Made by a program: the position numbers and the translations under genes. The notes under the pieces were generated by a model that saw nothing but the letters and a program-made list of their open reading frames with translations, did no database searches and was not told the origin of the DNA. Shown here in pieces: positions 43,859-52,439 of a stretch of DNA of 64,000 nt. The stretch is taken from NCBI GenBank assembly GCA_036867785.1, contig CP145413.1, positions 558,001 through 622,000 of the forward strand, read 5' to 3'. Within the stretch, counting starts at the first letter, position 1. The number at the start of each line of letters is the position of its first letter. The DNA is from Plasmodiophora brassicae (Eukaryota; Endomyxa: Phytomyxea; Phytomyxea; Plasmodiophorida).

Positions 43859-44111
43859 TACAAATCTATTGTAGTTTGGATGGGGGGTCGGACCCCGGAG
43901 GGGCTGCCTACGTATCGCTTGCGCGAATCAGACCCGACGTAGTTCAAACCCGAAGTTAGACGTTGATGTTAGGCCTGTGGAAATGGACCCGAGTCCGGCG
44001 TTTCCACGAACAATGGGTACGGCTGGAGCCATATCGTTATTAGACGGCCATCGACGGCAATTACGGAGCCATGCGCCGGTTAGGTAAACTGGCGGGAGAT
44101 GAGGAAAATTC

Positions 44112-44340
44112 GCACACAGAGCTCCTGAAACCTGGGAGCAAAGTTTAAGGTCGAGGCGGTAAACGCCGATCGGCAACGTGCAGGTACAGGCCAAGCCCAA
44201 GTGAGCTGGCGAGACATGCGGACAACCCGTATAAGAAGCTCCTGAAAACAGGGGAGCAAGGATTAAGGTCGAGGCGGTAAACGCCGACCAGCAAAGAGAA
44301 GGTACAGGCCAGGTTCAAGTGAACGCGTGACCCATCGATT
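44112..44340 (+). repeat. Tandem pair, period about 118 bp
   Basis: Two imperfect copies share GCTCCTGAAA, GGTCGAGGCGGTAAACGCCG (at 44149 and 44267) and GGTACAGGCCA. The 20-base core contains a near-palindrome. Coding nature not evident. Confidence 0.75.
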
Positions 44341-44890
44341 ATTAAGCCCAGACTCAAGCTCCAAGATGGAGAACGCAGGATGCCCATCGGCAACTAACGT
44401 GGCAAACGTATCGTCCAACGTTCCAGCGCCGGTGGTCCTATGCAACGAGTTCAGTATCAGTTCCCAGACTGGATCACATTTGTTCTGAAAGTGATCCAGG
44501 CTGGCCTTGACAACGACTCCAACGTACAACGACTCCGACGTAGCGACGGCAGCAGGAACGGTATGTAGACAAAACCGGGAGTGTGATATCATTCGGCATT
44601 CTTGCGCGGGTGTGCCTATGCGACCAGTGAGAATCGACTCAGGTGGCATTGCGCGAATTGCACACGGGATATGGGCGCGCGCAGGGCCTGCCTCGACAAC
44701 GCCTCCAACGTCAGCACGGGCGTGGCCGTTACGTCGACAGGATGATCAGGTCTGGGAGAATATCGTCAGCGTATTCGGCAACAAACGACACGTACCAGAT
44801 TGGCTTGCATATCGCGAGTCCCTGTGAACGAAGCCCACTAAGTAGGCCGTCAGATCAGATCAGAACTTGGCGCCTGTACGAACCTCGATG

Positions 44891-45350
44891 CGGCATGCCG
44901 TCGCGTTACGCGATTACACTCCATTCGTTAACGCATTCACAGCTCTGGAGCGGCTTGTCGAGCGGACGCGGCGTCCCTGCGTCGACACCTGTGCACAGCC
45001 GACAGGAGTGAGTGCAACCGCCAATGAGCTGCGCACCTACCTGAGCCTGTCGATCTGCAGCACGATGAAGAGACGACGAAGGGAACACCGATGTGCCAAC
45101 GTGGGCACCCTGTTCACGGACGCTGCTCAACAGGTGATGACGTAAGTTGGAGCAACCTTGGAACTTGTTTCTAATTGATTTCGCTATCTTGCAGAACATA
45201 TTGTTGCACGTCGAGACATGACGCCTGTCAGACAGCGTACCTGGCATTCAACCTCAGTTCGTTGAAACCATCTCGAACAGTGCTGACAATGAATAAGCAT
45301 TTACCTGCGCCGGGCACTCTCAGCGACGCAGCATTCGCTCATCAGCGTTG
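44891..45350 (+). CDS. Possible two-exon hypothetical gene
   Basis: A frame from MRHAVALRDYTPFVNAFTAL runs to a strong GTAAGT donor at about 45144. A roughly 54-nt intron with a TCTAAT-like branch site and TTGCAG acceptor restores an open frame (CCTSRHDACQTAYLAFN, then NKHLPAPGTLSD) to a stop near 45350. The splice signals are better than chance, but I recognise no family and see no signal peptide at the assumed start. Could be part of a longer unrecognised or decayed gene. Confidence 0.3.
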
Positions 45351-45599
45351 ATGTACACGAGACTTGTCCGCGTAGATCAGCTTGTGCTGCGAGTTGCGCC
45401 AGACGTACCGGACCTCAACGATAGTGTGGCCAACAGGAAATCATGGGTGACGTCGTTGACAGATATGAACAATGATGCACGAGCCTCCTCCATGTTTGAT
45501 CCGGTGACGAGGGCAGCATCACATGCGGGCATTCGACGGCGCCCCTAGGCGAAGCATACCCCACACGCCGAGCGGCTGCTGCCCACGTCAGATCTTAAC

Positions 45600-46000
45600 G
45601 TACCAGTTGCGCGCGACGCCACTCTGCTTGCGGTTCGCCATCGAAGTTACGGATGAATCGGATGAAGGGCAACGGGAACGATGCAGTTGTGACCTGCCGG
45701 TAAGGTACCTGAGGGATATCACACGGTCAGTGGAGGCGACGAGCGCTGCCAACGGTTGTTGCAAACGTATGTCAGGTTGAGCCGATGCATCCCTGAGGCT
45801 TCTCGGGCAAACTTACCAGTGGCGCGTGAGCGACGTCACTTTCGATTGCGGTTCATTGTGGCTCGTTCCGGAGGACTCGAAGGAAGGGGCATAGCTCGGG
45901 AAGGATGCAGATAGGCCCTGCCTGTATGGTACCTGAGGGACATCACACGGTCAGTGGAGGCGACGAGCGCTGTCGATGTGATCAGCGTCGCCTGAGGCCC
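45600..46000 (+). repeat. Tandem pair, period about 218 bp
   Basis: 45600-45780 and 45818-46000 share GGTACCTGAGGGA-ATCACACGG (one mismatch) with GTCAGTGGAGGCGACGAGCG, and an upstream TACCAGTKGCGCG block. Intervening sequence is diverged. Confidence 0.75.
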
Positions 46001-46268
46001 GGCACTGTGCCCCCCGAATCACGAGGAAGAATGTGGCAGTGCCGGCACTTGCACTTAAACAATGAAACGAAATTCATCAAACGGTGCTGTTTCTGGGGTT
46101 AACTTGTTTTTCCGGTTTTTGTGGGGTTAGGTGAGGGGCTTTCGCGAAACAGAACTAAGTGTGAAACCGATCAAATGAAACTCATCGAGAACCGACCACA
46201 AATTCAAAGTAACCCGTGAAAGACAAATCAAGCAGTGAACGGTCCAGCAATGCAAACAACGAAACAGA

Positions 46269-46970
46269 TCACCCATACAACTTTTGGATGGCGTCCTCGT
46301 AGGCGGCGAACCACTCCAGCTCCTCCCGCTCTTGGAGCTGCCGCCTCAGGAGAGCTGCATGCTCCAGGCGCGTGTGCACTTCGCGCTCGTAGATGGCGAT
46401 CCGCGCCCGGCGGCACTTTGTGCAGACGCAGCGGCGGCTTTGCTGGCGGGCCTGCTCAGCCTGTTGTTGCTGGCGGGCCTGCTCGGCCTGTTGTTGCTGG
46501 CGCGCGTGCTCAGCCTGTTGTTGCCGGCGGCGGCGGTCTTCTTTCGAAGACTTCGCGCTGGGCGCGGGTAGCCGGCGTTGTGCCGGGACGGTCACCTTTG
46601 GGACGGCCACCTTTGGGACGGCCACCTTCGGCACCGGAACCGTCGCGCGGGCCACCTTCGGCACCGGAACCTTCGAGCGGGCCACCTTGGAGAAAGCCAC
46701 CTTCGGCAACGGCACCTTCGCGACGGCCACCTTCGGGACGGCCGCCTTCGGCAAAGGATCCTTCGGGCGTGCCACCTTCGGGATCTTCGAGACGGCCACC
46801 TTCGGCATCGGCACGTTCGGAACCGGCGTTTTCGCGACGGTCACCTTGGGGACCTGCACCTTAGGGACGACCACCTTCGGCACCGGCACCTTCGTGGCGG
46901 CCACCTTCGGGACCGGCAACTTCGGGGCCCGGACGCGCGGGCGAGCGACAACGCGTTCGCAGATGGGCAT
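46269..46970 (-). CDS. Pro-Lys-Val pentad-repeat protein with Gln-rich coiled coil
   Basis: From the ATG at 46970 (MPICERVVARPRVRAPKL) a 233-residue frame runs to 46269. Residues about 18-125 are near-perfect five-residue repeats of VPKVx type (VPKVAVPKVAVPKV and variants), strongly basic and proline-punctuated, like histone-H1 or cell-wall-type tails. A helix-forming part follows: three seven-residue-like QQQQAEQAR units, a CVCTKCRR zinc-knuckle-like CxxC, then helical REVHTRLEHAALLRRQL. No family recognised. The DNA repeats every 15 bp, so every frame stays open, including a plus-strand frame (46393-47502) with A/G-T-F-x-x pentads. The minus reading is preferred for its coiled coil. The frame is open upstream into R2. 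Confidence 0.5.
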   Translation of the reverse strand: MPICERVVARPRVRAPKLPVPKVAATKVPVPKVVVPKVQVPKVTVAKTPVPNVPMPKVAVSKIPKVARPKDPLPKAAVPKVAVAKVPLPKVAFSKVARSKVPVPKVARATVPVPKVAVPKVAVPKVTVPAQRRLPAPSAKSSKEDRRRRQQQAEHARQQQQAEQARQQQQAEQARQQSRRCVCTKCRRARIAIYEREVHTRLEHAALLRRQLQEREELEWFAAYEDAIQKLYG

Positions 46971-47078
46971 TGGATGGCAGGGTGCACGTATGGTCGTCGT
47001 GTGGTATAAAGAGCCCCAACCACAACGAACGCACAGATACGAGCAAAGGCACAGGCGCCAGATTCCAGGCGTCGTCGT
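46968..47078 (-). repeat. Dispersed repeat R2, copy 2 (inverted)
   Basis: Minus-strand reading GGCGCCTGTGCCTTTGC, then TGTGCGTTCGTTG and ACGACGACCATACGTGCA-like sequence matches 3465-3560. With copy 3 it forms an inverted pair about 230 bp apart. Confidence 0.7.
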
Positions 47079-48229
47079 CCCGTTGCACGCAGGCAGTCCC
47101 AGAGGCGTCCCACACACACACACTCACAGCCGCCCTGTGGAACCTGTCGACAGTGGCGCGCTCAGTGACTGTGCGATCATATACGGAGTCACTCGTTGTA
47201 CCGACAGGTTGGCACAGGCACTGGGGGCATCTCCATGGGGAGGGGGAGATCCTCACAGGGCTGCTCCACAACGATACGTACGAATCAGGAACTATGGACG
47301 TGCGCTGTTGGAGTCCATCTGGCGCCCAAGCGTCTGCGCGTATCTGTGCCTTCGTTTGTCGTCTTCCAACACCAAACGACGACCACGACGCGCCTGTCCA
47401 GATGCTCGCCGTCCAGGCGTTATTGTTGCCCAGCACAAAGCCCAGGATGCAATGTTTGGGACCGGTCCGATGGAACAGTGCACCAGCATCGGCGCAGTGT
47501 AGACCGGGCTGTCTTTCGTGTCGAGCAGCACCCGCCTGACCGGTGTAGTGATCAACTGGGTGGCGACGGGCAATGGAACCGCGCATCTACCTACAGGCGC
47601 ATGACGTGGCTGGTTGCCAGACCCCAGCACGTCCGTGCGTGTCGGTTAGCGCCCGACAGATTGGGCCCGACACGCTGGCGTCGCGTCGGTCGCCGTTCGA
47701 CTTCGACTCAGCGCACCCAAATAAAGCCCCAAATGAAGACGACGGCGGGGCCTTGACATGGGCTGCAGGCTGCAGCCGTCAGCGGCACGCACACCGGCGC
47801 CGATACAGGTCGGCAGCGACTAGTGGTTGTCTTCCGTTTGGGAATCTCCCGTGCTCCAGCTGGTGGCCGCCCGTCCGCCCCAGCTGCAGATGCCGTTTGC
47901 CAAAACGGGCCAATCTCGCGTCATCGTTACTGGTCTTATTTGAGGCGGCAATGAAATGCCAAACCGAATCGTGTATCGGGCTTCGTCGTCAACCCTCCGG
48001 TTACGTTCATACAACACCGAATGTGCCGTATCTCATTCCGAATTGCGAAGCCAAATGGTGTTTGGCCTGTTCAGTACTCGGGAGGGGGACCACCGGGGAA
48101 CCTCATGGTGATGTAACCTTTTTTGATGTAACCCTTTTTATGCGTCGGTCATTATTGGTCGTTTTCATCCAAAATGAAATTTTCTGCGTCAGTTGACAGC
48201 CGTGGATCCAAGTATCGCGACGGCATTTT
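46971..48229. other. Repeat-bearing gap before the 389-residue ORF
   Basis: Holds R2 copies 2 and 3 and no gene I can support. GTAACC-type short repeats (GATGTAACC twice, 48113-48133) lie near the right side. Confidence 0.4.
47310..47412 (+). repeat. Dispersed repeat R2, copy 3
   Basis: GTCCATCTGGCGCCC, then TATCTGTGCCTTCGTTTG and ACCAAACGACGACCACG. Same orientation as copy 1. The stretch before it (GTACCGACAGGTTGGCACAG) weakly resembles R1. Confidence 0.65.
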
Positions 48230-49399
48230 TTGGTGATGACTGGTCAGGATCGCTCCGGATCATCACCAAACTCCGTACGTCAGCCTGCGATCAGCGCGCT
48301 CAGGTTGCCAGCTGTTCGACCAGCGATGGCGTCGTCTGGACCTGGGGATAGTGGATCAACCGCCAATGAGATCCTCGAAGGAGACGATCGTGTTCATGTC
48401 ACACTTGACGTGATTGTGAAACCGTATGTAAGCATACAGCCGCGGAACACGTTGTATCACGTTCTAGGCCAATTCGACGTCGAAGTGGCCACCGTTGGCG
48501 ACTTTACAGACGCCGTACTTGGTCTCGTTCAAGAAAACGTAGACGGCCTGGCTCGCAAGTCATCTGACGACGACTCGACGTATATACTTGCTAAGGAGAC
48601 CGTAACGTTAACGTCACTGGACCAGTTTGTTGCCATCAAACACAACAATCACTTCTACGCCTTCCACCGTCCACATGGCGAGGATCACCGAGATCCAATG
48701 CGTACCCCAACTGTTGTGCTAACGTTCAAATTGAAGTTAGTCACTGAATGTTGTTCTTGGCATACAGGCATAACCAAGGACACGCTTAACCGCTGGAGTA
48801 AGGACGTCCCGAGTCTATTCATTTATCAGTACGGGAAAGAGCTGCGAAACGCATCGGACTTCAAGAAGTTTCAAGCGTCTGTGTTCTCGGCTCCGCAGTT
48901 GGACCGTGCTCGCGCCGCTGCCGATGAACAAGTGAGAGCGATCGAACGCCAACTGAAGGATCACTGGGGAACGGTATATCAATCCCAGTCAGCCAACTGG
49001 CGGATTTGGGCCAGTCGCATCGCGCGCGAGCCGGTCACACGTCGAGCTGCTTTGATCGAGGATCCGCCTCCATACGAAATCGTCCACCTCTTCGAGCACT
49101 CGCCACTACAAAATGGACCGTTGCTCACGACCCTCCGGGAAGACAATTCCACAACGCTAGCGATTCTGGACACGATGGACGATCACTTGCAAGAGTTTCA
49201 GGACTTTATCCATCGCCAGATCGAGGCGTTTCGCGACAGCGTTGGGTGCCAGATGCGGCAGATGCGCGACACCGTGCGCCGACATCGACGAGTTGCTGAG
49301 GCGCTTAGGGCTAGTCTTCATCCCGAGGAACTTCCTGATAATCTGAACAGGCTGCAGAGGGCTCCCAATCAGAGTGATGTAGACCATGAGGATCAATAA
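48230..49399 (+). CDS. 389-residue unknown protein convergent with a Tc1/mariner transposase
   Basis: A single long exon; the first ATGs are at 48230, 48236 and 48329. Mixed alpha/beta N-terminal half (DRVHVTLDVIVKPYVSIQPR, TVTLTSLDQFVAIKHNNHFY), then a helical half (ITKDTLNRWSKDVPSLFIYQ, RARAAADEQVRAIERQLKDH) ending in amphipathic helices with Met/Arg/Gln (QMRQMRDTVRRHRRVAEAL). No family recognised, no signal peptide or membrane segment. The stop at 49397-49399 is 2 bp from the transposase stop on the other strand, and both use one AATAAATTTATT palindrome. That suggests one element with two genes, this one accessory, but could also be chance insertion 3' of a host gene. Confidence 0.65.
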   Translation: MVMTGQDRSGSSPNSVRQPAISALRLPAVRPAMASSGPGDSGSTANEILEGDDRVHVTLDVIVKPYVSIQPRNTLYHVLGQFDVEVATVGDFTDAVLGLVQENVDGLARKSSDDDSTYILAKETVTLTSLDQFVAIKHNNHFYAFHRPHGEDHRDPMRTPTVVLTFKLKLVTECCSWHTGITKDTLNRWSKDVPSLFIYQYGKELRNASDFKKFQASVFSAPQLDRARAAADEQVRAIERQLKDHWGTVYQSQSANWRIWASRIAREPVTRRAALIEDPPPYEIVHLFEHSPLQNGPLLTTLREDNSTTLAILDTMDDHLQEFQDFIHRQIEAFRDSVGCQMRQMRDTVRRHRRVAEALRASLHPEELPDNLNRLQRAPNQSDVDHEDQ

Positions 49400-49406
49400 A
49401 TTTATT
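49395..49406. terminator. Palindromic shared polyadenylation signal
   Basis: AATAAATTTATT is a perfect palindrome containing AATAAA on both strands and both stop codons (TAA at 49397-49399 plus; TAA at 49402-49404 minus). It can serve both convergent genes. Confidence 0.7.
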
Positions 49407-50584
49407 CGAATCCGGCCTCCGTCATGCGATTGGTGATGTCCTTGTAGGCGACGCCTGGATTGAACTTTCCGTTTGCGCCAAACCCACATTTCTTGAACAG
49501 ACCTCTCATATCATATCTCCGAAACTTCTTGAGTTCCGTTAAGATTACAACAGGGAGGTCCTTCGGTTTGACATTGCCTTCAGCATACCAACGCCTAAGG
49601 CTTTTCTTGACAAGACCGAACACAATCTCAATCGGGTTGAACATCGGACAGTAGGCTGGCAGGAAGATGGGAATGATGCCGAGATCCCGTAGGTACTCGA
49701 CTATCGTATGATGGCAATGTATCCTGGCTCCATCCATGATCCAAACCGATTGCCGCCCAGGATGCTTCTGAACTCGGCCGGACAGAGCATGCTCACGGAC
49801 GCATTCGACAAATTTCTGACGATCGAACGTGCCCTCTGTGAGAAATGTGCCTTCCAACCCATCACATCCGATGAAGCACAGCAACGAGCTACGCGGCCTT
49901 CTGACGAATTCGCCTCTGAAGAGCAGTTCCTGGCCCTGCATAACGCATGTTAGGGTCCTGTATACGGATAACGTTGGGGAACTCGTCGACAGACCTTAAG
50001 CGCATAACCCTTGCGACGTAGCATGTCCCGGTTGTCGAGGCCGAACTCGTCAAGAAAGCACAGGCTGGAGTGGGTCCAGTCGATAGCGTTGAGTTCCTCG
50101 AAGAATCGGACGATGTCTGCTTCCTTGATCTGGATGGCTCGACGGACAATGAGCTATTCAACAGTAAGCCGAAACTGATAACCCATTCCTGTTCGAGTCG
50201 TACCTTTCGAGTAAAGCCGTATTCGCGAAGTATGCGCCAGATCGTGCTCAAACTGATGTCGTTCTTCCAGTTGATTTCGAATGCCAGCTTGGCTTCGTCA
50301 AGAAAGGACAAAGGGTTGGCGAGGAAGTAGTCCCTTATCCATTCGCGGTGTTCAGGCGTGTACTTCCGCTGCGACTCTGTTGCCTTACGGGATACGGCAC
50401 CGGTGCGCTCGTACCGCTCGATCCATCTGCCGATCGTCGATGGCGCCTTGCGATACAAAAGGGCTATCTGATTCTGCTTGAGGCCGATGAAATAGTAGGC
50501 GTACAGCGCGTGCAGTTTGGTGTTCTCTGTAGCATGTTGGCTTTCAATTGCTTCGGACACGTGTACACCATGAGCGGCCGCCAT
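49402..50584 (-). CDS. Tc1/mariner-type DDE transposase, intact, with two introns
   Basis: Cut-and-paste transposase. Exons 50204-50584, 49995-50153 and 49402-49935 with introns of 50 and 59 nt (GTACGA...TAG; GTCTGT...GCAG) give 357 residues in frame. N-terminal helix-turn-helix: LKQNQIALLYRKAPSTIGRW with IERYERTGAVSRK, then a second helix-turn-helix-like part. Catalytic D162 (SLCFLDEFGLDN), D248 (SVWIMDGARIH) and E283 (CPMFNPIEIVFG) give D...D34E spacing, the Tc1/mariner signature, with LPAYCPMFNPIE conserved. Start ATG at 50584; the frame extends to a GTG at 50599. Looks functional. Introns of host size are unusual for this family and could mean long residence or host-adapted expression. 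Terminal repeats were not found by eye. Confidence 0.9.
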
Positions 50585-51501
50585 CTCCAACGCTGGCACC
50601 TACGCGCTTTGCAATAATTTTGTAACTGAAAAAGAGGGAGCACGACGCCACAGATCACATCTACAACCTTGAACGGGCGTTACATCGTCTGCTCGCGCTC
50701 GTGCAATCCAAATCAGGTATAACAACTAGTCTCAGGTCAACCACTACCGAACAGGACACGATTGCGAAGACGGTTGTTTCTCGAGCTCCGTTTAATTGAT
50801 CAGAATCGCCGCTACGTATCTTCTCTACCTGCTTGACTGAAAGATTGCCACATCCCGTCCCTATATCTTCTGGAAGCTACAGGTTTCAAGTCAAACCAGC
50901 CGAGCAAGCGCGCTCGCGATAGTTGGGCACCAACAATCGCGAAAAAAATGCGTGGCGACGGTTGATAGTTGGGGCGATTGCATTTCGGACGGCAATCGCA
51001 ATATCAGATGAAACCAACGCAGTTCCCTTGTTTGAATGCTCATTTGTCATCAGCTACGTGCCCTTGTGCCCACTGCCACAGCTCTCGCATCGCAAAGCAT
51101 ACAGGAGTTCAACAATGCTTCAAATTTCTCCGATGGTCCCCATTGATTAGATCTTCAACCGCGAAGATGTAACTGGAAGGAACGCTAGTAACACGTACGA
51201 TATGGCCCTCGCCATTTCAGAAATAGTTTCTCTCCAGCTCTGAGCGTATCTGCTTGTCGTGACCAGCGCACATACCTGATCGCGTGCCCAGCATGCTACC
51301 GTTTGAGTAGTGCATGATGTGGCCACGAGACCCTACCCAGATCACTCGTGTTCCGATCCTCGACCCACTATACCGCTTAGCAGCAGGTTGGCCTTGAGCG
51401 TCTGGCCCTGTCTGTACACCTTCGAACATGCGGTAGCAGGCGTTCGAGACTGCTGTGAGCCCGACCACGACACGAGTCACGCCGCAACAAAAATAGCTTC
51501 G
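50585..51501. other. Intergenic, transposase to AlaX-like gene
   Basis: About 0.9 kb. Contains R3 copy 2 (51052-51115). A match for the transposon's far end was sought and not found. No gene seen. Confidence 0.4.
51052..51115 (+). repeat. Dispersed repeat R3, copy 2
   Basis: Partner of 2576-2640 in the same orientation: GCTACGTGCCCTTGTGC, CTCTCGCATCGCAAAG, ACAGGAGTTC. Confidence 0.7.
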
Positions 51502-52263
51502 ATGTGGTCTCGGCTGTCGGCGTTGTCACAGCGGTTTGGTCCGAAGCGAATGTCGACGATTCGAGAGTACTTCGACGACACGTACAAGTTCAAGTCTCAT
51601 GCACGTGTCCTGGACGTGTCCCCCAGCGACGACGAAGTGCGCATTGCTGTCGATCGCACCATCTTCCATCCGCAGGGGGGTGGCCAGCCTTCCGATTCGG
51701 GCACGATAACGACCTGCGATGGACGCGAGTTCACGGTCGACTCTCTATCCATCGACCGCGAAACGGATACAATTTGGCATATCGGCAAATTCGCGAACGA
51801 CGCGGGCACGCTTGCGAAAGGCGACGAGGTGACCCTGGCGATCGATGGCGCGCGGCGTCGTCTCCACGCCATGTTGCACAGCGCTGGGCACATCCTCGAC
51901 ATTGTCATGGCCGGCATCCGCCCCGACCTCGCCCCGAGCAAGGGCTGTCATTTCCCCGGGAACGCCTGGGTCGAATACATTGGCAAGGTCGACGCCGGCG
52001 ACCGACCTGACGTCGTCCGCCGCCTGCAATCCGGCATCGACGACCTGATCGCGTCCTCGATCCCGACGACCGTCGTCGTCCAGGACGACGGCAAGCGCAC
52101 GATCCAGTTCGGGTCGCATGCGCCCGTCGGGTGCGGCGGCACCCACGTCAGCGCCACCAGCGACTTCGGGCCGCACCGCATCGTCATCGACAAGATCCAG
52201 GCCGTCAAGGGCGGCGCCCGTGTCAAGTATTCGCTGCGCGACGAGGCCCGGCGTGAGTCGTGA
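51502..52263 (+). CDS. AlaX-type alanyl-tRNA editing protein
   Basis: Free-standing editing domain that hydrolyses mischarged Ser- or Gly-tRNA(Ala). A single exon of 253 residues. The ATG at 51502 gives a basic start (MWSRLSALSQRFGPKRMSTI) that may be a mitochondrial presequence, with a second Met at residue 17. Beta-rich N-half with IFHPQGGGQPSDSGTI, the AlaX pattern. Zinc site: H126 and H130 in LHAMLHSAGHILD, and C211 and H215 in GCGGTHVS. The catalytic synthetase domain is absent. Related trans-editors include AARSD1; which subfamily is not decided. Ends 176 bp before the ammonium transporter. Confidence 0.9.
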   Translation: MWSRLSALSQRFGPKRMSTIREYFDDTYKFKSHARVLDVSPSDDEVRIAVDRTIFHPQGGGQPSDSGTITTCDGREFTVDSLSIDRETDTIWHIGKFANDAGTLAKGDEVTLAIDGARRRLHAMLHSAGHILDIVMAGIRPDLAPSKGCHFPGNAWVEYIGKVDAGDRPDVVRRLQSGIDDLIASSIPTTVVVQDDGKRTIQFGSHAPVGCGGTHVSATSDFGPHRIVIDKIQAVKGGARVKYSLRDEARRES

Positions 52264-52439
52264 CTATCTGGTGGGCACCCCTCCACCCTCCCACATAAAC
52301 GTCAGCGGCCGATGCGCGCGCCATCCAATCATGTGAAGCGCCGCGTCGGCGACGTCGTCGCCAGTCAGTCGCGCGAGCCAGATCTGGGTGGGGCACGTGG
52401 CCACTCTCTCAGAGTAGTGGGCACACGCGGGTGGCTGCG

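Larger units (their letters stand above)
42861..46268. other. 3.4-kb accessory stretch of duplicated, decayed sequence
   Basis: No family-supported gene. It contains R1 copy 2 (43508-43858), a 118-bp tandem pair (44112-44340), a roughly 218-bp tandem pair (45600-46000) and one possible two-exon gene (44891-45350), each listed separately. Base composition becomes AT-rich near 46040-46230. It resembles old mobile DNA or breakdown products of a repeated gene. Confidence 0.5.

Noticed and set aside
46393-47502. Plus-strand 369-residue frame with A/G-T-F-x-x pentads as a pentapeptide-repeat protein
   Set aside because: Starts with Cys/Arg/Trp-rich sequence and runs into R2 and unrelated sequence. 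The minus strand gives a coiled coil and a natural stop. Kept as an open question in the findings.
48113-48133. Two GATGTAACC copies as the terminal repeat of the Tc1/mariner element
   Set aside because: Only an 8-base match (GTTACATC near 50679) on the right side, with no adjoining similarity or clear TA duplication.
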